Assembly: GCA_022843605.1 (NCBI GenBank)
Contig: JALHNI010000073.1
Span: forward strand, 1-33,138
Length of the DNA stretch: 33,138 nucleotides
Direction: 5' to 3'
From: Bryobacter sp.
GTDB taxonomy: Bacteria > Acidobacteriota > Terriglobia > Bryobacterales > Bryobacteraceae
How positions within the stretch are numbered: the stretch's first letter is position 1; each line of letters starts with the position of its first letter. Shown here piece after piece: positions 1 through 7,183 of the stretch. Position numbers and translations under genes: made by a program. Under the pieces are notes generated by a model. That model did not search any database and was not told the origin of the DNA. It was given only the letters and a program-made list of their open reading frames with translations.

Positions 1-703
1 CGGGGTCTTCCAGGGCTCTGAACTGGTTCATGAGGTCAACGGCTTCTTCTTCGTAAAGGTCGAGGAGTTTCCACAGCCGGTCGACGTTGGCCTTCTCAAA
101 GTTATAGACCGAGCCTTGTTGTTCGTCACGGAAGCGGACATCGCGATAGGTGAAGCCGGGGGCCCACTCGATGTCATAGACGCTCTCTTTGTTCTGAAGG
201 AACGCGGTGAGTCGTTCAAGGCCGTAGGTGATTTCGGCGGGAACGAGTTCAAGGTCGACGCCGCCGCATTGCTGGAAGTAGGTGAACTGGGTGATTTCGA
301 GACCGTCGAGCATCACCTGCCAGCCGATACCCCAGGCGCCGAGGGTGGGCGATTCCCAGTTGTCCTCTTCGAACTTGATGTCGTGTTTGGTGAGGTCGAT
401 GCCGATGGCTTCAAGCGAGCCGAGGTACTGGTCGATGACGTCGGCGGGGGTGGGCTTCAGGATGACCTGGAGTTGCGAATGCTTGTAGAGGCGATTCGGG
501 TTCTCGCCGTAGCGACCGTCGGCAGGGCGGCGGCTGGGTTGCACGTAGGCGACTTTGTAGGGCTCCGGACCTAGTACGCGTAGGAAGGTTTCGGGGCACA
601 TGGTGCCCGCGCCGACCTCCATGTCGTAAGGCTCCTGAATGATGGCGCCGCGATCTGCCCAGTATTGTTTGAGCTTGAAGAGAGTTTGCTGGTAGAAATC
701 CAT
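1..703 (-). CDS. glyQ: Glycyl-tRNA synthetase alpha subunit, 3' end outside window
   Basis: Catalytic alpha chain of the bacterial alpha2/beta2 glycyl-tRNA synthetase, which activates glycine with ATP and charges tRNA-Gly in the cytoplasm. The 234 visible residues begin [15 protein letters not shown] and contain the characteristic stretches [26 protein letters not shown] and [19 protein letters not shown], all typical of the GlyQ class II core. The family is usually near 300 residues, so roughly the last fifth lies beyond base 1. The beta-subunit gene glyS would be expected next, outside the window. The ATG at 703 is chosen because the conserved N-terminus starts there. No purine-rich ribosome binding site precedes it; a hairpin does. 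The gene diverges from the dioxygenase gene at 847. Confidence 0.95.
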   Translation of the reverse strand, partial: MDFYQQTLFKLKQYWADRGAIIQEPYDMEVGAGTMCPETFLRVLGPEPYKVAYVQPSRRPADGRYGENPNRLYKHSQLQVILKPTPADVIDQYLGSLEAIGIDLTKHDIKFEEDNWESPTLGAWGIGWQVMLDGLEITQFTYFQQCGGVDLELVPAEITYGLERLTAFLQNKESVYDIEWAPGFTYRDVRFRDEQQGSVYNFEKANVDRLWKLLDLYEEEAVDLMNQFRALEDP

Positions 704-705
704 TG

Positions 706-730
706 CTAGAGAGAACTTTATTCTTTCTAG
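706..730 (-). promoter_or_regulatory. Hairpin immediately upstream of the glyQ start
   Basis: Read on the minus strand, two 10-base arms (CTAGAAAGAA and TTCTCTCTAG) can pair with a single A-C mismatch around a TAAAG loop. The 3' arm ends two bases before the glyQ ATG, where the Shine-Dalgarno sequence would normally be, and no such sequence is present. It could limit ribosome access or, as a near-palindrome in DNA, be a protein-binding site. Its function is inferred, not shown. Confidence 0.4.
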
Positions 731-846
731 TGTAGACCTTTAGGCCACTTCCGCGTTGATCCGCATGGATTTACAAGTTGGACCCTTGAATCGGCGCGGT
801 GCTTCGGATAACCTCAATTTCACTCGATCTTCCTGGAGGAATTTCA

Positions 847-2625
847 ATGGGAACACTGTTTAGCCGGTTGGGCGATTTCCTGCACGGACGGCGTCCGTGG
901 TTCGACTTACCACGACTACTGGCCATGCCACGCCTGATTGAGATTCGCAACGATCTCCGGCAGAAGAATCTGTACGATACCGAGGAGCCTGCCCTCGCGA
1001 AGGCCGATCCCGTCGCGGTCGACCCGAAGTTGAAGACTGAGCGCACGATGAGCGGAACGCATAACGACCTCAAATATCCGCGGATGGGCTCGGCCGGGGC
1101 GCGTTTCGGACGCAATATGCCGCTCGACAAGGTGGTGCCGGATCCAGCAACATTTCTGGAGCCGAATCCGCGGCTAGTGAGCCGGCAGTTGATGACGCGC
1201 CATCAGTTCCAGCCAGCGAGCATCCTGAACCTGTCGGCGGCGGCCTGGCTGCAGTTCATGGTGCATGACTGGTTCGCCCACAAGAAGCATCACTTGAATG
1301 AGGACCCGGTGGAGATTCCTTTGGAGGATGACGATCCGTGGCCGCACCGCCCGATGCGGATTCGGCGGACGGTGCAGGATTCGGCACCGGCGGGTTCGAC
1401 TCGTCCGCCGGCCTACAGCAACGAAGTGACACATTGGTGGGATGGCTCGCAGGTGTATGGCGTGGACGTGGAGACGCTGACGAAGCTGCGCAGTTTTACG
1501 CATGGCAAGCTCAAGATGGAAGCGGATGGCAAGCTGCCGATCGACCCCGGGAACGGGCTGGACTTGACCGGCATGGCGGACAACTGGTGGGTGGGCATCA
1601 GCCTGATGCACCATCTGTTCGCGGCCGAGCACAACGCCATCTGCGATATGTTCCGGGCCAAGTATCCGGCGTGGACGGATGAGCAATTGTTTCAGAAGGC
1701 GCGGCTGGTGAATGCGGCTTTGATGGCGAAGATCCATACCGTGGAGTGGACGCCGGCGATTGTGCCGCATCCAGTGATCAAGATTGCGATGAATACGAAC
1801 TGGAACGGGCTGGCGGGCGAGAACCTGCAAGACGTGTTTGAGTTTCTGGACGACAAGGAAGTGCTGGGGGGCATTGTGGGGTCGAAGGCTGATCATCACG
1901 CGGCACCGTACAGCCTGACCGAGGAGTTTGTGGCGGTGTACCGGATGCATCCGTTGATGCCGGACGACCTGACTTTTCGCCGTTTGAGTGACGATTCGGT
2001 GAGCGAACAGCGCGAGTTGCCCGACGTGCATGCCGGGATGACGCGCTCCTTCATGAACCGGCATAGCTTTGCGGACCTGTGGTATTCGATGGGGCGCATG
2101 CACCCGGGGGCGATCCGGCTGCACAACTATCCGCGCTTCCTGCAGGACCATACGCGCGACTCGGGCGAGCACTTTGATCTGGCGATGATCGACATCTTCC
2201 GCGATCGCGAACGCGGCGTGCCGCGCTATAACGAGTTCCGCAGACTGTTGCGCAAGGATCCGGTGAAGAATTTCGAAGAACTCACGGACAACGCCGTCTG
2301 GCGCGAGGAGATTCGCGCGCTGTACAAGGGCGATATCGAGAAGGTGGACCTGATGGTGGGCCTTTTTGCGGAGCCGTTGCCGGAGGGATTCGGGTTTAGC
2401 GAGACGGCGTTCCGGATCTTCGTGCTGATGGCCTCGCGGCGTTTGAAGAGCGACCGTTTTTATACTGACGACTTCCGGCCGGAGATCTATACCCAGGAGG
2501 GGCTGGACTATATCCGGAACAACGGCATGAAGAACGTGCTGCTGCGGCACATGCCGGAGTTGAAGCCGGTGCTGGACAAAGTGGAGAATGCTTTCGCACC
2601 GTGGCCGACGGCAAGGGGAAACTGA
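847..2625 (+). CDS. Plant-type fatty-acid alpha-dioxygenase homologue (animal haem peroxidase superfamily)
   Basis: A 592-residue haem protein of the peroxidase/cyclooxygenase superfamily that closely resembles plant alpha-dioxygenase (alpha-DOX, PIOX) along its whole length. Plant enzymes add O2 to C2 of fatty acids, giving 2-hydroperoxy acids that decay to aldehydes one carbon shorter. Visible markers are the distal haem His140 in QFMVHDWF, proximal His368 in EFVAVYRMHPL, and Tyr365 three residues before it, which is the position of the radical-forming Tyr in alpha-DOX and cyclooxygenases. Also present are WWDGSQVYG, EHNAICDM, RDRERGVPRYNEFR and FSETAFRIFVLMASRRL. No signal peptide is seen. 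The ATG at 847 is preferred over an in-frame start at 799 because GGAGGA at 835-840 sits six bases upstream. An OYE gene follows after one base. The substrate is not known from sequence. Confidence 0.88.
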   Translation: MGTLFSRLGDFLHGRRPWFDLPRLLAMPRLIEIRNDLRQKNLYDTEEPALAKADPVAVDPKLKTERTMSGTHNDLKYPRMGSAGARFGRNMPLDKVVPDPATFLEPNPRLVSRQLMTRHQFQPASILNLSAAAWLQFMVHDWFAHKKHHLNEDPVEIPLEDDDPWPHRPMRIRRTVQDSAPAGSTRPPAYSNEVTHWWDGSQVYGVDVETLTKLRSFTHGKLKMEADGKLPIDPGNGLDLTGMADNWWVGISLMHHLFAAEHNAICDMFRAKYPAWTDEQLFQKARLVNAALMAKIHTVEWTPAIVPHPVIKIAMNTNWNGLAGENLQDVFEFLDDKEVLGGIVGSKADHHAAPYSLTEEFVAVYRMHPLMPDDLTFRRLSDDSVSEQRELPDVHAGMTRSFMNRHSFADLWYSMGRMHPGAIRLHNYPRFLQDHTRDSGEHFDLAMIDIFRDRERGVPRYNEFRRLLRKDPVKNFEELTDNAVWREEIRALYKGDIEKVDLMVGLFAEPLPEGFGFSETAFRIFVLMASRRLKSDRFYTDDFRPEIYTQEGLDYIRNNGMKNVLLRHMPELKPVLDKVENAFAPWPTARGN

Positions 2626-2626
2626 C

Positions 2627-3928
2627 GTGATTTTCAGTCCACTGGAGTTTCCGAATCTGACGGTGAAGAACCGGATTTTTCGTTCGTCGATTGCGGGCCG
2701 ATTTGACCAATACGATGGCAGCGGCACGCAGGCGCGCATTAACTGGGAGACGAAGTTTGCGCGCGGAGGGGTGGGCGCGATCATTTCGTCGTTTGTGCCG
2801 GTAACGCCGCGGGGGCGGATTCTGCCGAACTTCGCGACGATTCATGACGACAACCGCATCCCGTTCTGGCGCGAGTTGGGGGAGCGAATCCATGAGCACG
2901 ATTGCCGCTTCATCCTGCAGTTGAGCCATGGAGGCCGGCAGCGCGATGTTGGCGGGTTCGAGTGGGAGAAAGGGCTGTCGTGTACAGATCAGCCGGACCC
3001 ACTGAATGGTTTCGAGTGCGAGCGGATGACGGTGGCTCAGATTCACGAGACCGTGGAGCAGTTTGCACAGGGGGCGCGGCGGGCGCGGGAGGCCGGGCTG
3101 GATGGGGTGGAACTGCATGGGTCGAACGGCTATCTGATCACGCAGTTTCTGTCGTCGGCGATCAATGACCGCCAGGACGAGTATGGGGGCAGCCTGGAGA
3201 ATCGGGCGCGCTTCCTGCTGGAGATTGTGGCGGCGATCCGGCGGACGGTGGGCACGGACTTTCACTTGCAGGTGAAGATTTCGACGACGGAGAACAATCG
3301 GTCGCTGCAGCCGAACGAACCGCGCGGCAATACGATTGAGGACTCGGTGCAGGTGGCGCGTTGGCTGGAAGCGGCGGGCGTGAACGCGATTCACGTATCG
3401 GGTGGCAGCTACTTCCCGCATCCGCGCAATCCGGTGGGCGATTTGCCGGTGGACGTCTTTCTGAAAACGTTCGACACGATGATCTCTTCGGGGACGAGAA
3501 CGCTGTACAACTACCTGCTGTTTCGCGGGAAGTTAACGGGAAAGGTGATTCGAGATCGCTGGCGAAAGGCGGCGGGGAAGGTATTCGAGGGGGTGAATCT
3601 GGACGATGCCCACGCGGTGAAGCGGGCGGTGGGCATTCCAGTGATCGTAACCGGCGGCTTCCAGACGGCATCGTTCATTCGGGCGGCGCTCGAAGAGGGG
3701 AAGTGCGATGGGGTGACGATCGCGCGGCCGTTGGTGGCGAACAACGATCTGGTGCAGCAGTTCGCCCAGGGGATTGACCGGCCGGCGCGACCTTGCACCT
3801 ACTGCAATCGCTGCCTGGTGAATGCGGTGGAGAATCCGATGGGCTGCTATGACGAGAGCCGCTTTCCGTCGCGCGACGCGATGATTCAGGAGATTCTGAC
3901 GGTGTTTGAGCCGGCGGAGTTTTCCTGA
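2627..3928 (+). CDS. NADH:flavin oxidoreductase, Old Yellow Enzyme family
   Basis: FMN-dependent TIM-barrel ene-reductase of 433 residues, expected to reduce activated C=C bonds (alpha,beta-unsaturated carbonyls) with NAD(P)H in the cytoplasm. Evidence is the N-terminal FSPLEFPNLTVKNRIFRS, LQLSHGGRQ, the substrate-binding set His164-x-x-Asn167-x-Tyr169 in VELHGSNGYLITQFLS, the family signature NDRQDEYGGSLENRARF, and the phosphate-binding region VTGGFQ/IARPLV. The C-terminus has Cys390, Cys393, Cys396 and Cys407, resembling the iron-sulfur ligands of 2,4-dienoyl-CoA reductase-type members, but the protein stops soon after and lacks their C-terminal nucleotide-binding domain. The start is GTG 2627, one base after the upstream stop, with AAGGGG about nine bases before it. 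Co-transcription with the dioxygenase is very likely. Confidence 0.9.
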   Translation: MIFSPLEFPNLTVKNRIFRSSIAGRFDQYDGSGTQARINWETKFARGGVGAIISSFVPVTPRGRILPNFATIHDDNRIPFWRELGERIHEHDCRFILQLSHGGRQRDVGGFEWEKGLSCTDQPDPLNGFECERMTVAQIHETVEQFAQGARRAREAGLDGVELHGSNGYLITQFLSSAINDRQDEYGGSLENRARFLLEIVAAIRRTVGTDFHLQVKISTTENNRSLQPNEPRGNTIEDSVQVARWLEAAGVNAIHVSGGSYFPHPRNPVGDLPVDVFLKTFDTMISSGTRTLYNYLLFRGKLTGKVIRDRWRKAAGKVFEGVNLDDAHAVKRAVGIPVIVTGGFQTASFIRAALEEGKCDGVTIARPLVANNDLVQQFAQGIDRPARPCTYCNRCLVNAVENPMGCYDESRFPSRDAMIQEILTVFEPAEFS

Positions 3929-4021
3929 GCCCACCCGATCGGGCAGGGGGCGAATCAGGCCGATCTCCCAGTTCACTCATCTGGTATCTCCTGGCAGACT
4001 CGAGAGTGCAAGGAGATTCGA

Positions 4022-4942
4022 ATGGCGAATGAATTGGCGGCCTGGTCAGAGCAACTAGCGGCGGCGGTGGAAACAGCGGGCCGGCACGTAGTTTCGCTGC
4101 AGAATGCGCAGAGCACGTTTGCGGCGGGCATTCTTTGGCCGATGGGTGACTCGGCGGTGGTGGTGACCGCTGACCATGCCCTAAATCAGCAGGAGTTGCA
4201 TAGCATTGCTCTACCGGACGGACGGTTCGTGGGTGGAACGGTGGTGGGGCGGGATCCAGGCACGGATATCGCGGTGCTGCGGATTTCGGAGGCCGTAGTG
4301 ACGCCGGATTTGGTGGCATCCGAGACGGTTTGGAAGCCGGGACATCTGGCGTTGGCGGTGGGGCGGTCCAGCGAGGCTGGGTTGACGGCGTCGATGGGCA
4401 TCATCTCAGTGGCGGCCGGGGCGTGGCGGACGTGGAGAGGCGGCCAGGTGGAGCAGATGTTGAGGCTGGATTTGGGCTTGTACCCGGGGGCTTCGGGCGG
4501 ACTGGTGGTGAGTGGCGGGCAGGCGGTGATCGGGATGGCGACGCGCGGGCTATCGCGGGTGGGGAGCATCGCATTGCCGTTGGTGACATTGACCCGCGTG
4601 GTGGAAGCGTTGCTGGCTGGTGGCCGGGTGGTGCGCGGGTACCTCGGGGTGGGTCTGCAACCGATCGCGCTCCCGGATCATCTATGCCAGCAGCAGGGCG
4701 TACCGTATTCAAGCGGGCACATTTTGGTATCGGTGGAGCCTGACGGTCCGGCGGAGCAGGCCGGTTTAATGATCGGGGACATACTGCTGGCGATGGAGGG
4801 CAGGGTGATTGAAGATACGAGCGCGCTGATGGCATTTCTCGACGCGGGGTCAGTGGGGCAGCAATTGACGCTCGAGATTCTGCGCGGGGGGCAGATGCGG
4901 ACGGTTTCTGTCGTGGTGGGTGCGCGGCCGGGGAAGGAATAG
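4022..4942 (+). CDS. HtrA/S1C-like serine protease with PDZ domain, no signal peptide
   Basis: Trypsin-fold protease of 306 residues. The catalytic triad reads as His52 (TADHAL), Asp82 (GTDIAVLRI) and Ser158 (PGASGG). The usual GNSGG is GASGG here, so the residue before the nucleophile differs from most HtrA proteins. A PDZ domain spans about 205-300 (GYLGVGL, GPAEQAGLMIGDILLAMEG). HtrA proteins are usually periplasmic, but no N-terminal hydrophobic segment is visible, so a cytoplasmic location is inferred. The start at 4022 has AAGGAG at 4010-4015. It is the first of a run with 4947-5807 and 5804-6370, separated by four bases from the next gene. A role in regulated proteolysis or protein binding is plausible; the substrate is unknown. 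Confidence 0.85.
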   Translation: MANELAAWSEQLAAAVETAGRHVVSLQNAQSTFAAGILWPMGDSAVVVTADHALNQQELHSIALPDGRFVGGTVVGRDPGTDIAVLRISEAVVTPDLVASETVWKPGHLALAVGRSSEAGLTASMGIISVAAGAWRTWRGGQVEQMLRLDLGLYPGASGGLVVSGGQAVIGMATRGLSRVGSIALPLVTLTRVVEALLAGGRVVRGYLGVGLQPIALPDHLCQQQGVPYSSGHILVSVEPDGPAEQAGLMIGDILLAMEGRVIEDTSALMAFLDAGSVGQQLTLEILRGGQMRTVSVVVGARPGKE

Positions 4943-4946
4943 CGAC

Positions 4947-5807
4947 GTGCCAGCGAATCCCAGCTTTGGCGAAGTCGGGGAACGGTTGCGGCGTTCGACG
5001 GTTTCGATCAGTTCACAGCAGCGCGGACAGAGCGGTAACGGTTCGGGCGTGATTTGGAGCGAGGACGGATTGATTGTGACGAACGCGCATGTAGTGCGCG
5101 GAGAGAATCTGCGGGTTGAGTTGTGGGATGGCCAGCATCTACCGGCGCAATTGCTGAAGATCGATCCGCGTCGCGATGTGGCGACTCTGCGGGTGAAGGC
5201 GACGGGTTTGCCAGCCGTGGCGACGGCAAATTCAGCAAATTTGCGAGCCGGCGAACTGGTGATTGCGGTGGGCAATCCGTTGGGGTTTGCTGGAGCTTTG
5301 TCGACAGGTGTGGTGCACCGGGTGGCGCCGTTTCGGGGCATGGGTACGCAGACATGGGTACAAGCGGATGTCCGTTTGGCGCCGGGGAACTCAGGCGGGC
5401 CGCTGGCGGATGCTGAGGGACGCGTGGTGGGGATCAATACCGCGATCGCGTCAGGCCTGGGGCTGGCGGTCCCGACGGAAGCAGTGCGGCGATTTGTGAA
5501 ACTGGGTCCGGAGTCCGTGTCGCTCGGAGTGACGATCCAGGCGACCCGCATGAAGATCGACGGGCGAGCGGCGGTGGGCTATGTGGTGCTGGAGGTGACG
5601 CCGGGGAGCGCGGCTGACCGGGCGTCGTTGATGCCGGGGGACGTGTTGATCGGCACCGCTGAGCGCTGGTTCTTTCAGCCGCAGGACCTCGGCATTTTGC
5701 TGGATTCGGGCGTGCCTTCGATCCGGCTTCGGTTCTTGCGGGGCGAGCGGAGCCGCTGGCGCGAGGTGATGGTGCAGTTGCGGACATCACGACAGGAGGC
5801 GGCTTGA
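4947..5807 (+). CDS. Second HtrA/S1C-like serine protease with PDZ-like domain
   Basis: Second trypsin-fold protease of the run, 286 residues from GTG 4947, which has AAGGA at 4934-4938. An in-frame GTG at 4920 would overlap the upstream gene and adds only nine residues. The triad is His48 (TNAHVV), Asp77 (RRDVATLRV) and Ser149 in a canonical GNSGGPL motif, so it should be active. A C-terminal PDZ-like region covers about 190-278 (TPGSAADRASLMPGDVLIG). There is no signal peptide or membrane segment, so it is probably cytoplasmic like its neighbour. The stop overlaps the start of the LuxR-type regulator (TTGA), which implies translational coupling. The two proteases differ enough in sequence that they are not a recent duplication. 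Confidence 0.87.
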   Translation: MPANPSFGEVGERLRRSTVSISSQQRGQSGNGSGVIWSEDGLIVTNAHVVRGENLRVELWDGQHLPAQLLKIDPRRDVATLRVKATGLPAVATANSANLRAGELVIAVGNPLGFAGALSTGVVHRVAPFRGMGTQTWVQADVRLAPGNSGGPLADAEGRVVGINTAIASGLGLAVPTEAVRRFVKLGPESVSLGVTIQATRMKIDGRAAVGYVVLEVTPGSAADRASLMPGDVLIGTAERWFFQPQDLGILLDSGVPSIRLRFLRGERSRWREVMVQLRTSRQEAA

Positions 5808-6370
5808 CGCGAGTATGGGTGGCGGCCAGTTCTCCGATTGTCCGCGCCGGTTTAACGGCGATTCTGCTCGCGCAGGGCGCGCTGGAGTGCGTCGAGCGTC
5901 CGGCCGAAGCCGATGTGCTGCTGATTGATCTGGCGGAAGGCGATACGCCCAAGGAAGTGGACTGGCGGGCGCATCCAACAGTGGTTCTGAGCGACGGAAC
6001 CCCCGTGGAGATGTTGCGCATGGGTTATGCGGCGGTGCTGCCGCGCGACTCGGGACCGACGGAACTGACTGCGGCCGTCATCGCCGCCGCGGCCGGACTG
6101 ATTGTGATTGATCGCGCGACGTTCAGCAGTCTGGGGGCGTTTGAACGGGGACCCTTGGTGGGTAAACCCGCCCAGCCGCTGACTCCACGCGAAATTGAGG
6201 TGCTGCGTTTGTTGGCGGATGGTTTGGCGAACAAGGAGATCGCGGGACGGTTGAACATTTCGGACCATACGGCGAAGTTTCATGTGGCGGCGATTCTGGA
6301 GAAACTGAATGCGGCGAGCCGCGCGGAGGCCGTGGCGATCGGAATGCGGACCGGGATGATTCTGCTTTAG
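5804..6370 (+). CDS. LuxR/NarL-type transcription regulator with degenerate receiver
   Basis: A 188-residue regulator with an N-terminal receiver-like fold (about 1-115) and a C-terminal LuxR helix-turn-helix (about 124-188: LTPREIEVLRLLADGLANKEIA, ISDHTAKFHV). In the receiver, the acidic pair that normally follows the first strand (ADDHP) reads AASSP. Asp42 remains at the phospho-acceptor position (LLIDLAEG), and the conserved Lys is replaced in VLPRD. Metal binding, and so normal phosphorylation, is therefore unlikely; the DNA-binding domain looks intact. It starts at TTG 5804, overlapping the protease stop, with AGGAGG at 5794-5799. The tie to two proteases suggests control through protein interaction or proteolysis. 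That is an inference. Confidence 0.85.
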   Translation: MTRVWVAASSPIVRAGLTAILLAQGALECVERPAEADVLLIDLAEGDTPKEVDWRAHPTVVLSDGTPVEMLRMGYAAVLPRDSGPTELTAAVIAAAAGLIVIDRATFSSLGAFERGPLVGKPAQPLTPREIEVLRLLADGLANKEIAGRLNISDHTAKFHVAAILEKLNAASRAEAVAIGMRTGMILL

Positions 6371-6379
6371 ACTCAGGGT

Positions 6380-6703
6380 ATGGCATGGGCTCCGGCCGGT
6401 TACATTAATCAAGAAAAGCTGGCCGCTGATATTGAGAGGGTCCGGCGGCAACTTGGTCCTGATGTGGTACGCCTGCGGTACACCGTCGGTCCCGACTGGA
6501 GCGATGAGCCGTCCATTCGCTTTCGCGTCGTCCTTACCGACTCGGCGAGTCGCCCGGAAACACTTGGGGAGGTTGCGGGGCGGATTGACGACGTCCTATT
6601 TAGTGAACTTCGCCCCTACGAGTGGGGCCTGAGAATGTACACGAACTTCCGCAGCCAGTCTGAACAGGCGCAACGGGATGGAATCGACTTGGAGTGGACG
6701 TGA
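6380..6703 (+). CDS. Small unknown protein paired with HEPN-like gene
   Basis: A 107-residue soluble protein that I cannot assign to a named family. It is alpha/beta in character: a helical start (EKLAADIERVRRQLG), predicted strands (VVRLRYTVG, IRFRVVLTD), a helix (TLGEVAGRIDDVLFSEL), and a polar end with FRSQSEQAQ. It lacks the GSF...DxD motif of MNT nucleotidyltransferases, the usual partner of HEPN toxins. It begins nine bases after the LuxR gene and ends three bases before the HEPN-like gene. Its base composition and codon use look closer to the latter than to the protease run. The two genes probably form one module and may be a toxin-antitoxin or similar pair. The initiation site is weak (AGGG just before the ATG). 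Confidence 0.6.
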   Translation: MAWAPAGYINQEKLAADIERVRRQLGPDVVRLRYTVGPDWSDEPSIRFRVVLTDSASRPETLGEVAGRIDDVLFSELRPYEWGLRMYTNFRSQSEQAQRDGIDLEWT

Positions 6704-6706
6704 TCG

Positions 6707-7183
6707 ATGCCCTACCACGGGGAATTGCTACAGCAGGCATTCGATCTGGTCCAGAAACAGAATCCGACGCAGGCGGATCTTCGGCGAGGAATTTCCGCAG
6801 CATACTATGCGTTGTTTCACCTTCTGATTAGCGAGACCGTGATGAATTGGCGATTCGACGAGTCAAGAAACACGCTCGCCAGGATGTTTGATCACGGCGT
6901 GATGGCAAGGGTATCCAATCGTATCGTCGATCCACGAGTATTTCCGTATGACGGCGTCGACCCCCTGGTCGTCGGCAAGCTAAGGAAAATCGCTAAGGCT
7001 TTCACTCAACTCCAAGACAACCGGCACATCGCAGACTACGACAATGCGACCTACTGGACGTCGACGGATGCTGCCGAAGAAGTTAAGAAAGCTGCGATTG
7101 CATTCGTGACCTGGGGGGAGATTAGAAACGAGAAGATCGCTCAGGACTACCTCGTCTCACTCCTCATTAAGCCGCGTAATTGA
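6707..7183 (+). CDS. HEPN-like domain protein
   Basis: A 158-residue, largely helical protein. The segment RRGISAAYYALFHLLI matches the N-terminal helix of HEPN/UPF0332 proteins (typically SRAYYAMFH), and NRHIADYDNATYW resembles the RxxADYD segment near the end of such domains. HEPN proteins are often RNases or their regulators in toxin-antitoxin, abortive infection and stress systems. I could not fix a catalytic R-x4-6-H motif with certainty. It follows the 107-residue protein by three bases and overlaps the 3' end of the convergent hydrolase gene by 37 bases. G+C in 6901-7020 is 62 of 120 against 36 of 60 in 5641-5700, so the pair may have been acquired horizontally. Confidence 0.7.
   Translation: MPYHGELLQQAFDLVQKQNPTQADLRRGISAAYYALFHLLISETVMNWRFDESRNTLARMFDHGVMARVSNRIVDPRVFPYDGVDPLVVGKLRKIAKAFTQLQDNRHIADYDNATYWTSTDAAEEVKKAAIAFVTWGEIRNEKIAQDYLVSLLIKPRN

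Noticed and set aside
1174..2784. Long 536-residue minus-strand open frame antisense to the dioxygenase gene
   Set aside because: It has an Arg/His/Pro-rich composition with no family signal and is a by-product of the codon bias of the real plus-strand gene.
3929..3950. CCCGATCGGG palindrome after the OYE gene as a terminator
   Set aside because: The stem has almost no loop and no T-tract follows, so it cannot be supported as a terminator.
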